This document shows, in pieces, positions 18,947 to 28,414 of a stretch of 64,000 nucleotides of DNA. The DNA lies in NCBI GenBank assembly GCA_947491025.1, contig CANLIC010000027.1, positions 1-64,000 of the forward strand, in the 5' to 3' direction. The notes under the pieces are model-generated. The model worked only from the letters and a program-made list of their open reading frames with translations. It did not search any database and was not told where the DNA came from. The stretch comes from Myxococcales bacterium. GTDB lineage: Bacteria; Myxococcota_A; UBA9042. Positions within the stretch are counted from its first letter, which is position 1, and every line of letters begins with the position of its first letter. A program made the translations under genes and the position numbers.

Positions 18947-19795
18947 ATGGCGGGGGATTGGAAGCGAATCGAGCGTCCATCGATGTTTCGCGCCATGGCG
19001 GCGGTGGCCTGGGATCCGCCGCGTGATCCGACCATTTACGGTGGCCACGACGTGGACGCGACTGAGCTTTTGGCGTGGCTGGATCGCAAGTCCGCAGAAG
19101 TTGGTCACAAAATTACGCCAACGCACGCCGTGGCCCGCGCCTTCGCCCAGACCTTACGCCGCCATCCCGGGCTCAACTGCACGGTGCGCCTCGGTCGACT
19201 CTGGCAGCGCGAGCGCGTCAGCATCTTCTTGCAGGTGGCAGTGCCGCCGTCGGACAAAGGCGGCCAGCAGGCGAGTCAGAAGGCCGACCTGTCTGGCGCG
19301 CTCATCGCGGACGCCGATCGCAAAGATGTCGCGACCATCGCCGCCGAAGTCCGCGCCGTGGCCGAGAAAATCCGCAGCGGCGACGACCCGATGCTCAAGT
19401 CGACCAAGAAGAATCTCTCGTGGATGCCGCCCTTCTTGATGTATTGGGCGCTGCGCGCAGCCAGCTTCTTCAGCCACGATCTCGGGCTCGATCTGACGCG
19501 GCTCGGCATCGCCAACGACCCCTTTGGGTCCCTGATGATCACCTCACTCGGCATGATGGGCGTTGGGCGGGCCTTCGCGCCGCATTTTCCCGCAGCGAAG
19601 GGCCTCGGCTGCGTGCTGGTCGGCGCCATCGAAGATGGTGTACGGGTCATCGACGGCGAGGTGCAGGTCCGCAAGCTGCTCCCCGTCAGTGTGACGCTCG
19701 ATCACCGCGTCGTTGACGGCTATCAAGCCAGCGTCTTGGCTCGCGAGACCCGCGCCCTGCTCGAGGCGCCTTGGAAGCTCGACGAGCCGGTTTGA
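18947..19795 (+). CDS. Orphan E2-type 2-oxoacid dehydrogenase acyltransferase domain
   Basis: 282 aa; the ATG at 18947 has GGGGGAG upstream. The protein consists only of a catalytic domain like that of E2 acyltransferases, with no lipoyl or peripheral-subunit-binding domain. The C-terminal active-site motif HxxxDG is intact (H253, D257, G258 in LDHRVVDGYQ), and the N-terminal TPTHAVARAFAQTLRRHPGL stretch matches the family. No E1/E3 genes are nearby, so it may acylate a substrate other than a dehydrogenase complex. Such stand-alone domains occur in several bacteria with unknown roles. It is divergent from mreB. Confidence 0.8.
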   Translation: MAGDWKRIERPSMFRAMAAVAWDPPRDPTIYGGHDVDATELLAWLDRKSAEVGHKITPTHAVARAFAQTLRRHPGLNCTVRLGRLWQRERVSIFLQVAVPPSDKGGQQASQKADLSGALIADADRKDVATIAAEVRAVAEKIRSGDDPMLKSTKKNLSWMPPFLMYWALRAASFFSHDLGLDLTRLGIANDPFGSLMITSLGMMGVGRAFAPHFPAAKGLGCVLVGAIEDGVRVIDGEVQVRKLLPVSVTLDHRVVDGYQASVLARETRALLEAPWKLDEPV

Positions 19796-19901
19796 GGCGG
19801 ATGCAGCCCAACCCAGGCGGTGACGGCGTCGAAGCATCAGCCCGCATCGAAGTGCGAGTCACCCGCTTGCGCCGGCGCGGGTGCCACCTCATCGTAGGCC
19901 C

Positions 19902-20924
19902 ATGACGAAAGCAGCCCAGCGAGGCGAACCGGTGATGGGGCAGTGGGCCCTGCTCGGTAAGCTCGGCACCGCGCTGCGTGGCGCGATCGGTCCCGCTGCC
20001 GCGGGCGACGCCGAGGGCCTGCACGACCTGCGGGTGGCGACGCGGCGGGCCCGCGCCTTGGTCGGGCAACTCGATGAGGCGTTGCCCGGCCGCGATCGCA
20101 AGGCGCTGCGGCGCGGCTTGCGTTGGCTGGCCAAGGCGACCGGCGCGGCGCGCGACGACGATGTCGTCTCCGACCTGCTGGCGGAGATCGTCCGTGAGTT
20201 GCCGTCCGCAGACCGGCGCGCGCTGGCAGAGGCGCTGCGGGCGCAGGATGCACAGCGTGTTGCCAGCCACCACCGTCTGCGCGATGCCCTCCGCAGCGAG
20301 GCCAGCGCGGCGCTGCTCGACCTCTTCGACGCCCTGGCCGCGGGCGAGCCAGCGCCTGCTCGCCGCCGAGCCAAGGCCGGTGGCCCGGCGCTGGTGGCCG
20401 ACGACGTGGCCGCGATGCACGGAGCCCTGGCGTCCCAGTCGGCGACCGAGCAGGAGCTCTTCGCCGTCGCACATCAGCGCTGCGCCCGCGCCGTACAGCG
20501 CTTCATCGCGGGCCTCGACGATCTTCCGCTTGCCGATGCCGTATTGCCCGAGAACGCGCGCCTCGGCGCGTTCCACGCCCTGCGCCTCGCCGTCAAGAAG
20601 GCGCGCTACCGACTGCAGTGGCTGCTCGAAGCGCCGCGCCCGCCCGGGATGCCGCGCGCCCGGGGTCGCAAGCTGCTTCGGCGGCTGGTCTCGCTCCAGC
20701 AGGTTCTCGGGGAGCTCCAAGACGCTGTGGTTACGGCGCGCAGGGTCCAGGCCTTGGTTGCAGGGACGTCCCCGCGCGGCCAGGTGGCGCTTCTGCACGC
20801 TGCCGAAGCGCTGAACCGGCGCGCTGCAGCCGCGGAAGCTCAGGCGTGCGCCCTGCTGCCCAAGGTCCGCCACCGGGCCGGGCGCTGGCTCGATCGCAGC
20901 ACCGCCGCGTCGCCGCACGGTTGA
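19902..20924 (+). CDS. CHAD domain protein
   Basis: 340 aa alpha-helical protein, almost entirely CHAD. It has the characteristic basic His/Arg motifs in both halves: LHDLRVATRRARALVGQL near the N-terminus and HALRLAVKKARYRLQWLLE in the second half. CHAD domains bind polyphosphate and localise to polyphosphate granules. The ATG at 19902 is preferred; an in-frame GTG at 19881 would add seven residues. It shares its strand with the acyltransferase gene 106 bases upstream. Confidence 0.85.
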   Translation: MTKAAQRGEPVMGQWALLGKLGTALRGAIGPAAAGDAEGLHDLRVATRRARALVGQLDEALPGRDRKALRRGLRWLAKATGAARDDDVVSDLLAEIVRELPSADRRALAEALRAQDAQRVASHHRLRDALRSEASAALLDLFDALAAGEPAPARRRAKAGGPALVADDVAAMHGALASQSATEQELFAVAHQRCARAVQRFIAGLDDLPLADAVLPENARLGAFHALRLAVKKARYRLQWLLEAPRPPGMPRARGRKLLRRLVSLQQVLGELQDAVVTARRVQALVAGTSPRGQVALLHAAEALNRRAAAAEAQACALLPKVRHRAGRWLDRSTAASPHG

Positions 20925-21070
20925 CGCGGCTCCGGCCGCGCCGCCACGCTGGTTCGGCGCAGCTTGCGCGGTCAGCCCGATCATCTCCGACGGCGGGCGC
21001 AAAGTCGCGCCCCTTCGGCAGAGCTCAAGCCCGAACCAGCCGCCCGAAACCGCGGCGACGACCGGAGCCC

Positions 21071-24000
21071 ATGCAAGACAGAGCCCTCCGATGCCCAGCG
21101 CGTCCCCGCCTCCTCGGTTGGGCGCCGAGTGCCGTGGGCCTCGCCCTCGTTGGCCTCCTCAGCCTCGTCCGCCCGCTGCCCGCAGACGCCGCCGAACCGC
21201 CGCCCTGGGACGTAGAGGCGAGCTTCGGGCCTACCACGGACGTGCCCATCGACGTCCGCGAGGGAACCTGGCTCTCGGTCGACGTCCACCCCTCGGGAGA
21301 GCGTCTCTGCTTTGACCTGCTCGGCGACCTCTATGAGCTGCCGCTCGCCGGCGGCAAGGCGCGCAAGCTCACCGACGGCGCGGCCTGGGATATGGCGCCG
21401 CGCTACAGCCCCGATGGCAAGTCGATCGCGTTCGTCAGCGACCGCGGCGGTGGAGACAACCTCTGGCGCATGCCTGCCGATGTCACCGGACCCGAGGCCT
21501 CCAAAGCAGCGGCCAAGCCCCTATCGTCGGAGAGCTTTCGACTCATCAGCAGCCCCGCCTGGACCCCCGACGGCCGCTTCGTCGCCGGCCGCAAACACCT
21601 CACCGGCACCCGCAGCCTCGGTACCGGCGAGATCTGGCTGTACCCGGCGCACGCCGACGTCGATGGCAAGGCGACAGGGCTGCAGGCCACAACGAAGCCA
21701 AACGATCAGAAGGACTTCGGTGAGCCCGCTTTCTCGCCCGACGGCCGATGGCTCTACATCTCGCGCGACGCCACCGAAGGCGCGGTGTTTGAGTACAACA
21801 AGGACCCCAACGTCGCGATCTACGCGATCTACCGCATCGATCGCCAAAGCGGCCGCGTCGAGCGCTTGATCGCGGGCCCTGGCGGCGCCATCCGACCGAC
21901 GCCATCGCCGGACGGCCGCAGCCTGGCCTGGATCCGGCGCCACCGCAGCCGCACGGTCTTGATGCTGCGCGACCTCGCCACCGGGACCGACCGGGTCCTC
22001 GACACCGCGCTCGACCGCGACCTGCAGGAGACGTGGGCGATCCACGGCGTCTATCCACACTTCGCCTTCACGCCCGACAGCCGCGCGTTGGTCTACTGGG
22101 CGGCCGGCAAGCTCTGGCGCCTCGACCTTGGGGCTGTGCCCGCCCCGCCCGTCGCCGCAGCCAAGGCCATGCCGCCGGCGGGGGATGCTGGCCTCGCCCA
22201 GAAGGTCCATGACGCCCGCCGCGAGATCCCCTTCCACGTGCAAGATCGCCGGCAAGTCCACGCCGCGCTGCGCTGGCCGCAGAAACAATACGAGCCGCGC
22301 TTTGACGTCCGCATGGTCCGGCACCCCGCGCTCAGCCCGGACGGCGCGTTGGTCGCCTTTGAGGCGCTCGGCCAGCTCTGGCTCCATGAGGTCGCAGGCG
22401 GCAAGCGGCGCCCACTGGCGGCGGACCCGTCGCTCTTGCAGTCGATGCCGACCTGGAGCGGCGATGGCGGCACCCTCGCCTTCGCCAGCTGGGACGACGC
22501 TCGCGCCGGCCAACTCCACATCTGGCAGCGCAAGTCCGGACGCGCGACGGCCTTGGCCTTGTCGCCTGGCCACTTCGTCGAGCCAGCCCTCAGCCGCGAC
22601 GGCGGCGTCATCGTCTACCGCCGGGTTGCGGGCGGCGGCTTGCGCACGGCGGCGCACGGCGTCGAGACGGGAATCTACGCCGCCAACACCCGGCCAAGCA
22701 CCACTGCGGCCGCGCCGGGGTCTCCGTGGCTGCTCAGTCGCGAAGGCGCTGGCCCGCACTTCGGCCCGGAAGCGGACCGCGTCTACCTCGCGCGCCCCGG
22801 CCCGGAGCAGCGCCTCGAGCTGTGGAGCGTGGGCCTGCACGATCGCGAGGAGCGCCTGCACGCCAAGGTGGAACTCGCCACCACGCTCCGGCTGCTGCCC
22901 GATGGCCGCACGCTCGCCTTCCGGGCCGACGCGGACGCCTTCGTCGCGCCCTTCACCTTCGCTGCCCAGCCGCTGGCGTTGGCCGCTGACAGCAAGGCGG
23001 TGCCGGTGCGCCGCGTGTCGCAGCATGGCGCCGACTTTCTCGCCGTCGCTGGGCCGTCCCGGCTGACCTTCGCCGCTGGCGCCACCCTCTACGCCGTCGA
23101 CGCCGCCGAGCCAGCGACGCCGACCGCCATCGCGCTGCAGTGGTCGCAGCCAGCGCTGGGCCGCGATGGCCAGCCCGTGCGCGGCCTGTGGGCCATCGTC
23201 GGCGCCCGACTCGTGACGATGCGCGGCGACGAGGTCATCGAAGACGGCACGATGCTCGTGCGTGACGGCATCATCGCCGCCATCGGCCCGCGCGCTGCGG
23301 TGGTGGTGCCTGCGGGTGCGATGGTTTTGAGCGGGCGAGGGCGCACGGTCATCCCGGGTCTTGTCGACGTCCACGGCCATGGCGCGCAGGCCGAGGACGG
23401 GCTGCTGCCCGAGGACAACTGGCAGATGGCTGCGACGTTGGCCTTCGGTGTCACGACTTTCCACGACCCTTCGAGCGAGACGACCGCGTTTTTCGCCGCC
23501 AGCGAGCGCCAGCGCGTCGGCAGGCTGCTCGCGCCGAGGCTGATGTCGACGGGCACGATCCTCTACGGCGCGAAGGCTCCCTACCTTGCAAAGGTCGAGA
23601 GCCGCGACGACGCCTTGCGCCACCTGCGGCGGCTACAGGCGGCGGGCGCCTTCAGCGCCAAGAGCTACAACCAGCCGCGCCGGGCGCAGCGCCAGCAGAT
23701 CTTGTCGGCGGCGCGCGAGCTTCGAATGCTCGTGGTGCCCGAAGGCGGGGCGCTTTTTCACCACAACATGACGCAGGTCGTCGATGGCCACACCGGCGTC
23801 GAGCACGCCTTGCCGCTGCAAAAGGTCTACCAAGATGTGCTGCAGCTCTGGTCGCGGACCGCGGTCGGTCACACCCCGACGCTGGGCGTGGCTTACGGCG
23901 GGCTCGGCGCCGAGAACCATTGGTACGCCAAGACCCGCGTCGATCGCCACCCGCTGCTCAGCCGCTTCGTGCCCGACTTCGCCATCGACCCGCGCGCCCG

Positions 24001-24484
24001 CCGCCCGGTCACCGCGCCGGACGAGGAGTGGAACCACATCGAGGTCGCCAAGTTCGCCCGCGACCTGCTGCGCGCTGGCGGCAGCGTGCAGCTTGGCGCC
24101 CACGGCCAACGCGAGGGCCTGGCGGCACACTGGGAGCTCTGGTCGCTGGTGCAAGGCGGCATGACGCCGCTCGAGGCCCTGCGCGTGGGGACGCTGCTTG
24201 GGGCGCGCTACCTCGGGCTCGACGCCGACGTTGGCAGCCTCGAAGTGGGCAAGCGCGCCGACTTCGCGGTCATCGACGGCGCCCCAGACCGCGACATTCG
24301 CAGCTCGGACCGCGTCGAGCTGATCGGCCTCGGCGGCGAGGTCTTCGAGGCGACGACACTGCAGCGCCAGTGGCCGCTGCCCGCCGTGCCAGGGCCGAGC
24401 TTCTGGTTCCATCGACCCGGCGGCCAAGGGCCCGGGCACGCCGTCGGGGCCGCGTGCGGCTGCGGCCTCGGCAGGCACCCGTAG
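21071..24484 (+). CDS. TolB-like propeller fused to amidohydrolase
   Basis: 1137 aa exported enzyme. The ATG at 21071 follows GGAG and starts a signal peptide (VGLALVGLLSLVRPLPADA). The first two thirds contain at least six TolB/PD40-type propeller repeats (YSPDGKSIAFVSD, FSPDGRWLYISRD, PSPDGRSLAWIRR, LSPDGALVAFEAL). The C-terminal third is an amidohydrolase-superfamily TIM barrel with the metal site H768-x-H770 after VIPGLVDV, later His ligands (VGHTPTLGV, LGAHGQREG) and a KRADFAVIDG terminal region. The propeller-hydrolase fusion is known among secreted bacterial amidohydrolases; peptides are a likely substrate class. It is convergent with the PP2C gene. Confidence 0.9.
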   Translation: MQDRALRCPARPRLLGWAPSAVGLALVGLLSLVRPLPADAAEPPPWDVEASFGPTTDVPIDVREGTWLSVDVHPSGERLCFDLLGDLYELPLAGGKARKLTDGAAWDMAPRYSPDGKSIAFVSDRGGGDNLWRMPADVTGPEASKAAAKPLSSESFRLISSPAWTPDGRFVAGRKHLTGTRSLGTGEIWLYPAHADVDGKATGLQATTKPNDQKDFGEPAFSPDGRWLYISRDATEGAVFEYNKDPNVAIYAIYRIDRQSGRVERLIAGPGGAIRPTPSPDGRSLAWIRRHRSRTVLMLRDLATGTDRVLDTALDRDLQETWAIHGVYPHFAFTPDSRALVYWAAGKLWRLDLGAVPAPPVAAAKAMPPAGDAGLAQKVHDARREIPFHVQDRRQVHAALRWPQKQYEPRFDVRMVRHPALSPDGALVAFEALGQLWLHEVAGGKRRPLAADPSLLQSMPTWSGDGGTLAFASWDDARAGQLHIWQRKSGRATALALSPGHFVEPALSRDGGVIVYRRVAGGGLRTAAHGVETGIYAANTRPSTTAAAPGSPWLLSREGAGPHFGPEADRVYLARPGPEQRLELWSVGLHDREERLHAKVELATTLRLLPDGRTLAFRADADAFVAPFTFAAQPLALAADSKAVPVRRVSQHGADFLAVAGPSRLTFAAGATLYAVDAAEPATPTAIALQWSQPALGRDGQPVRGLWAIVGARLVTMRGDEVIEDGTMLVRDGIIAAIGPRAAVVVPAGAMVLSGRGRTVIPGLVDVHGHGAQAEDGLLPEDNWQMAATLAFGVTTFHDPSSETTAFFAASERQRVGRLLAPRLMSTGTILYGAKAPYLAKVESRDDALRHLRRLQAAGAFSAKSYNQPRRAQRQQILSAARELRMLVVPEGGALFHHNMTQVVDGHTGVEHALPLQKVYQDVLQLWSRTAVGHTPTLGVAYGGLGAENHWYAKTRVDRHPLLSRFVPDFAIDPRARRPVTAPDEEWNHIEVAKFARDLLRAGGSVQLGAHGQREGLAAHWELWSLVQGGMTPLEALRVGTLLGARYLGLDADVGSLEVGKRADFAVIDGAPDRDIRSSDRVELIGLGGEVFEATTLQRQWPLPAVPGPSFWFHRPGGQGPGHAVGAACGCGLGRHP

Positions 24485-24526
24485 CCCCTTCGGCCATGCG
24501 ATGGCGCTGGCGGCGCTCTGGAGTGC

Positions 24527-25780
24527 TCAGCGTGGCTTGGCGCGCGCCCCGACGAGGTCTTGCGACAACTCGGTCACACGCAGCGCCAGCGACTGCGCGA
24601 TGGACCACAGCATCTTGACGGCGGTGGCCTGGTCCTTCTGGCCCAGGTCGTAGAAGCCATCGCGGCTGATGCGGAACAGGCGGCTCGGCTGGCGCGCCAA
24701 CACCGACGCCGAACGCGGTCCGCCCGAGACCAGCGCGATCTCGCCGAACGAAGCGCCGGCGCCGAGCGAGTGGACGCGTTGGCCGTCGACCTGGACCTCG
24801 AGCTGGCCGTCGACGACGAGGTAGAAGTCCTGGCTCTCGTCGCCCTGGCGCACGACGAAGTCACCCGTCGCGACGTCGACTTCATGAACGTAGCGCATGA
24901 CTTTCATGCGCTCTTCGCCCGAGAGGTGCTGACAGAAGTCGAGGCCGCCGAGCAGGTCGAGCTTGGCGGTGTGGTCGGTCGCCGGCAGTGCGCTGACGGT
25001 CGTCGTCGGCTCGCGCTGGACGGCGACGCGCACCACGATGGCCGCGATGTTGTCGGCGCCGCCGTGGTCGTTGGCCAGCTGCACGAGCGCCTGGGCCCGC
25101 CGCGCCGTCGGATCGGGCTGGGCCACCAAGGCCCGAAGGATGTCGACCTCGGCCACGACGTCGGTGAGGCCGTCGCTGCAGAGCAGCAGGTCGTCGCCGT
25201 CGCGCAGGTCGACGAAGAGCAAGTCGCCCGCCACCGTCGGCCGTTCGCCCATCGCCCGCGACAGCACGTTGCGAAAGCGAAAGCTGTTCAGCTGGTCGCG
25301 CGTCACCCGCCCCGCGCGCACGAGCTCCTCGGCCAGCGTGTGGTCGACGGTGAGCTGATCCATCTGGCCTTCGCGCACGAGGTACATGCGGCTGTCGCCG
25401 ACATGCGCGATGTAGACCGCAGCGTTGCCGACCAGCGCGGCGGTGACCGTCGACATCATGCCGCGCAGTGCGTCGTCTTCGCGCGCCTGTTCGAAGATCT
25501 CGCGGTTGGCCTGCTCGAGCGCGGCGGCCAAACCGTCGAAGACCGCCCGGCGGTCGCTGTCGAGGCCGCTGCGTTCGGCGACCCGGACCCGTCGCGCGAG
25601 ATCGGCGGCGGCAGCCTCGAAGGCGGCGATGGTCAGCTTTGCAGCGAGATCCCCCGCAGCCTCGCCGCCCACCCCGTCGGCGACGACGTAGACGCCGAGC
25701 GCGTCGCTGGCGAAGATCGCGTCTTCGTTGCGAGTCCTCACCAAGCCTGGGTCGGTCAGGGCGCTGCTTCGGCCTGGCAT
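24527..25780 (-). CDS. PP2C phosphatase fused to cyclic-nucleotide-binding domain
   Basis: 417 aa soluble protein. The N-terminal 240 residues are a PP2C-type Ser/Thr phosphatase with the metal-binding aspartates in RTRNED20A, VVAD35GVGG, LLLCSDGLTDVV and GGADNIAAIVV. From about residue 285 a cNMP-binding domain follows (QGDESQDFYLVVDGQLEVQV, then FGEIALVSGGPRSASV). Its phosphate-binding cassette keeps the key Glu and Arg, so nucleotide binding is possible. The fusion suggests second-messenger-gated dephosphorylation of targets of the Ser/Thr kinases abundant in myxobacteria. GAGGAG precedes the ATG at 25780. Confidence 0.92.
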   Translation of the reverse strand: MPGRSSALTDPGLVRTRNEDAIFASDALGVYVVADGVGGEAAGDLAAKLTIAAFEAAAADLARRVRVAERSGLDSDRRAVFDGLAAALEQANREIFEQAREDDALRGMMSTVTAALVGNAAVYIAHVGDSRMYLVREGQMDQLTVDHTLAEELVRAGRVTRDQLNSFRFRNVLSRAMGERPTVAGDLLFVDLRDGDDLLLCSDGLTDVVAEVDILRALVAQPDPTARRAQALVQLANDHGGADNIAAIVVRVAVQREPTTTVSALPATDHTAKLDLLGGLDFCQHLSGEERMKVMRYVHEVDVATGDFVVRQGDESQDFYLVVDGQLEVQVDGQRVHSLGAGASFGEIALVSGGPRSASVLARQPSRLFRISRDGFYDLGQKDQATAVKMLWSIAQSLALRVTELSQDLVGARAKPR

Positions 25781-25876
25781 CAGGGCCTCCTCACCTCGAT
25801 GCTAGTCGACGGAGGGCGGCGAGACAACGCGCTGCGCCGCCATCGCACCCAACGACCTCCTGCGCCAGCTCAGCCC

Positions 25877-25919
25877 AAAAGCGCCACCGCCCGCCCCGGC
25901 GGACCGGAGCGGGCGGCGA
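25877..25919 (-). terminator. Terminator after the 823-aa P-domain gene
   Basis: On the minus strand a roughly 12-bp GC stem (CGCCCGCTCCGG / CCGGGGCGGGCG, one G-T pair) is followed by GTGGCGCTTTTGGG. It lies about 25 bases after the stop. Confidence 0.7.
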
Positions 25920-25942
25920 CTGCAGAGACGTCCCCCGAGCTC

Positions 25943-28414
25943 TTAGAGCTTGGCGTTGTCGAGCTTGAGGCAGAACTTCTGGATCGCCGTGTCGTTGAAC
26001 GTGATGGCGCTGTAGCCGCCGTCGTTCTCGTTGTGGCTCCAGCTGTTGAGGCCGCCGAAGTACAGGCCGCTGGTGCCGTTCTGGAAGTAGGCATGGTTGT
26101 TCCAGCCCATGATGTTGTTGCGGCTGAACGTCATGAAGCCGTCCGGGCAGCTCGAGACGAAGCGCGGCGCCCGCACCTGGGCCGACGGCCGACCGAGGCG
26201 CGGCACCATCTTCCAGCACACGTTGTTGACCTCGCCGGGGGCGAAGTGCGTGTAGCGGTAGATGTTGCTGTGGCCCCAGTCGTAGAGGGGGCCCATCGTC
26301 GTCGCGGTGGCATGCGCGCTGTAGTAGATGCGGTTGCCGGCGCCGATCGCTTGCGTGGTCGAGAGGTTCCAGCCGGCCGGGCACTCCTTGGTGTCGCCGT
26401 GCATGCCGAGGACCACCGGGAACACGCCGTTGGCGGTCTCGGGGTCTTCGCTGTGGCCGTACACACGCAAGCAGGCGCCGGCGAACTGGTCCTGATTCTG
26501 CCAGTAGCGGTGGTACGAGCCGCCGTCCTCGCTGTGGGCGTTCGAGGCGCGATCCCAGGTGTCGACGTAGCCGAGCTGCAGACCCCAGCGGTTGGCCTGC
26601 AGGTAGACGTGGCTGTTGTTGCCGCGGAGGTGCTCCCACTTGAAGTCGTGGAAGCCAGCCGGGCAGGTGTACCCGCCGCCGCGGTAGTTGACGACCATGG
26701 CGTGCGGACGACCCGAGGTCGAGTCATAGGCCTTCCAGCACACCGCGCCGGCGTCGCCGCCGAGGTTGTTGGTGTTCCAGCCGGCGTAGATGTGCTCCTG
26801 GCCGTAACCGTTGCCCTGGTTGTCCGTCAGCACCAGGCCGCCGCCGGTGATGTGCATGTACACGTAGTTGTTGCTGCCGCGCAGCGTGTTATTCATCTCG
26901 ACGTTCCAGCCCTTCGGGCAGAACGCCGGGTCGCGCACCGGCACCACGACGTAGTACTTGCGGCTGTCGCGGGTCACCGCTGGGCCGAGGGTGCTGGCGC
27001 TGACGTCGACATTGCCGGAGATCGCCGCGCCGGCGCCGATGTTGAGCTTGCCCTTGACGTCGAGGTCCTTGCCGACATTGATGGTGCCGGTGGCGTAGGT
27101 GTCGCCATTGATCGCGACCTTCTGGTTCGACAGCGTCTTGATCTTGATCGACCACTTGACGATCGCGCCGTCGGTCTTGCCGTTGGTGTCGCAAAGGGCC
27201 GAGTTGCCGGGGGCCTGCGGGATGCAGTAGCCACTGTCGAGCGCCTTGAGGGTCCAAAGGCCCTGCGCGTTAGCACCCACCCACTTGGCGAGATCGCCGG
27301 ACGCGGGCTTGTTGTCGACCGAGAACGTGACCTTGTAGCTCTTCTCGTCCTTCTTGCCGCAGGGGTCGCAGAGCACCCAGCCGGTCTTCTTGTCGTCGGG
27401 CGGCAGGACGCTGAGCTTGAGCGTCGACAGGTCGGTGTTGGCGGCCTCGACGTAGAGCTCGAACGACTGCGTGACGCCGATGTTCGGGAAGGTCATGTTG
27501 GAGATGGCGTCGGAGCCGGTGTTGTCCGGAATCTTGACGTCCGAGGCTCCGTCGATGGTGTCGACGAACTGGTTGCTCAGCAGGTCGTTGCTGATCTCGT
27601 TGAGGCCATCCTTGGGCAGGGCGTTCGGATCGAGCGCCGCCACGCAGATGAGGGAGCCATCGGCGTTGATGCCCTTGACGACCTGACCGACCGTCTTGCA
27701 CTCGCCGGCCGGGCTCTTGATGCCGGTCAGCTTGCTGCCGTCGCCGACGAACGAGGCCGCGGTCACGCTCTTCGCCGACAGGTCGCCGGTGAAGGTCGCA
27801 TTGCCGGCCTTGAGCGAGTTGCCGCCGAGATCGACGTCGCCGTCGAACTTCATCTCAGCCACCGAGACGCAGCCGCTGCACTCGAGATCGACCGCCGGGC
27901 CGCCCTTGGTGGAGCTGCCGGCGTAGTTGAAGCCGAGCTTGGCCGCCGCGACGCTGCCGTTGGCGATGTGGTCTGAACCCACGCAGCCGCTGCAGGTGAT
28001 GGAGCCCGCGGTCGCCGCGTGAAGCGCGAAGATCGCCGAGTGGATCTTCTTGCGCGGCAGCTCCGGGTCGCTGGCGACCTTGACGCCCAACCACTGCGCG
28101 GCCAGCCCCTCCAGGGCCTTGGCGTCGAGCGCCTTGCCGCTGCCGAGCGCGTGGGTGAAGCGGCCGCCAAGGACCTTGATCTTCAATGGGCCCTCGGACC
28201 ACGCCGCGGTGCCGTCCGACTCCGTCGCGTACACCGAGAAGGTCACGTCGTAGTCGCCGTCGGCAGCGGGGCTCCCGCCGCTCGAGAGCAGCGCGCCTTC
28301 GATCAGTGCCGTACCTGGGACTGCCGCTTCGGAAGGCGACGACCACAGTGCACCAGCAGCCAGGGTCGCCAGTGCGAGCGCCCTCAGCATCGCGTGAGAT
28401 CCGAAACTCCGCAT
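25943..28414 (-). CDS. Secreted P-domain protein with C-terminal Cys-bounded repeats
   Basis: 823 aa. The ATG at 28414 has GGGGAG upstream and a signal peptide (MLRALALATLAAGALWSSPSEA). Region 1 (about 25-130) is a beta domain beginning with ALIEGALLSSGG and ending PELPRKKIHSAIFALHA, common in myxobacterial surface proteins. Paired-Cys CSGC motifs and a VGDGSKLTG segment follow. A proprotein-convertase P-domain-like region spans about 295-430 (IPDNTGSDAISNMTF, LPPDDKKTGWVLCDPC, GLWTLKALDSGYC). The last 320 residues are four diverged repeats of about 80-95 aa, each opening with CPxG and closing with a single Cys (CWK, CLR, CWK, CLK). Function is unknown; adhesion or prey-surface binding is possible. 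It is a paralogue of the gene at 33247. Confidence 0.85.
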   Translation of the reverse strand: MRSFGSHAMLRALALATLAAGALWSSPSEAAVPGTALIEGALLSSGGSPAADGDYDVTFSVYATESDGTAAWSEGPLKIKVLGGRFTHALGSGKALDAKALEGLAAQWLGVKVASDPELPRKKIHSAIFALHAATAGSITCSGCVGSDHIANGSVAAAKLGFNYAGSSTKGGPAVDLECSGCVSVAEMKFDGDVDLGGNSLKAGNATFTGDLSAKSVTAASFVGDGSKLTGIKSPAGECKTVGQVVKGINADGSLICVAALDPNALPKDGLNEISNDLLSNQFVDTIDGASDVKIPDNTGSDAISNMTFPNIGVTQSFELYVEAANTDLSTLKLSVLPPDDKKTGWVLCDPCGKKDEKSYKVTFSVDNKPASGDLAKWVGANAQGLWTLKALDSGYCIPQAPGNSALCDTNGKTDGAIVKWSIKIKTLSNQKVAINGDTYATGTINVGKDLDVKGKLNIGAGAAISGNVDVSASTLGPAVTRDSRKYYVVVPVRDPAFCPKGWNVEMNNTLRGSNNYVYMHITGGGLVLTDNQGNGYGQEHIYAGWNTNNLGGDAGAVCWKAYDSTSGRPHAMVVNYRGGGYTCPAGFHDFKWEHLRGNNSHVYLQANRWGLQLGYVDTWDRASNAHSEDGGSYHRYWQNQDQFAGACLRVYGHSEDPETANGVFPVVLGMHGDTKECPAGWNLSTTQAIGAGNRIYYSAHATATTMGPLYDWGHSNIYRYTHFAPGEVNNVCWKMVPRLGRPSAQVRAPRFVSSCPDGFMTFSRNNIMGWNNHAYFQNGTSGLYFGGLNSWSHNENDGGYSAITFNDTAIQKFCLKLDNAKL

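Noticed and set aside
18789..18980. 64-residue N-terminal extension of MreB
   Set aside because: The extension is Arg/Pro-rich and absent from the family; the GTG at 18788 gives the standard length.
24560..27976. 1138-aa open frame on the plus strand
   Set aside because: It is antisense to the PP2C-cNMP and P-domain genes, has no domain and has the composition of a GC-rich shadow frame.
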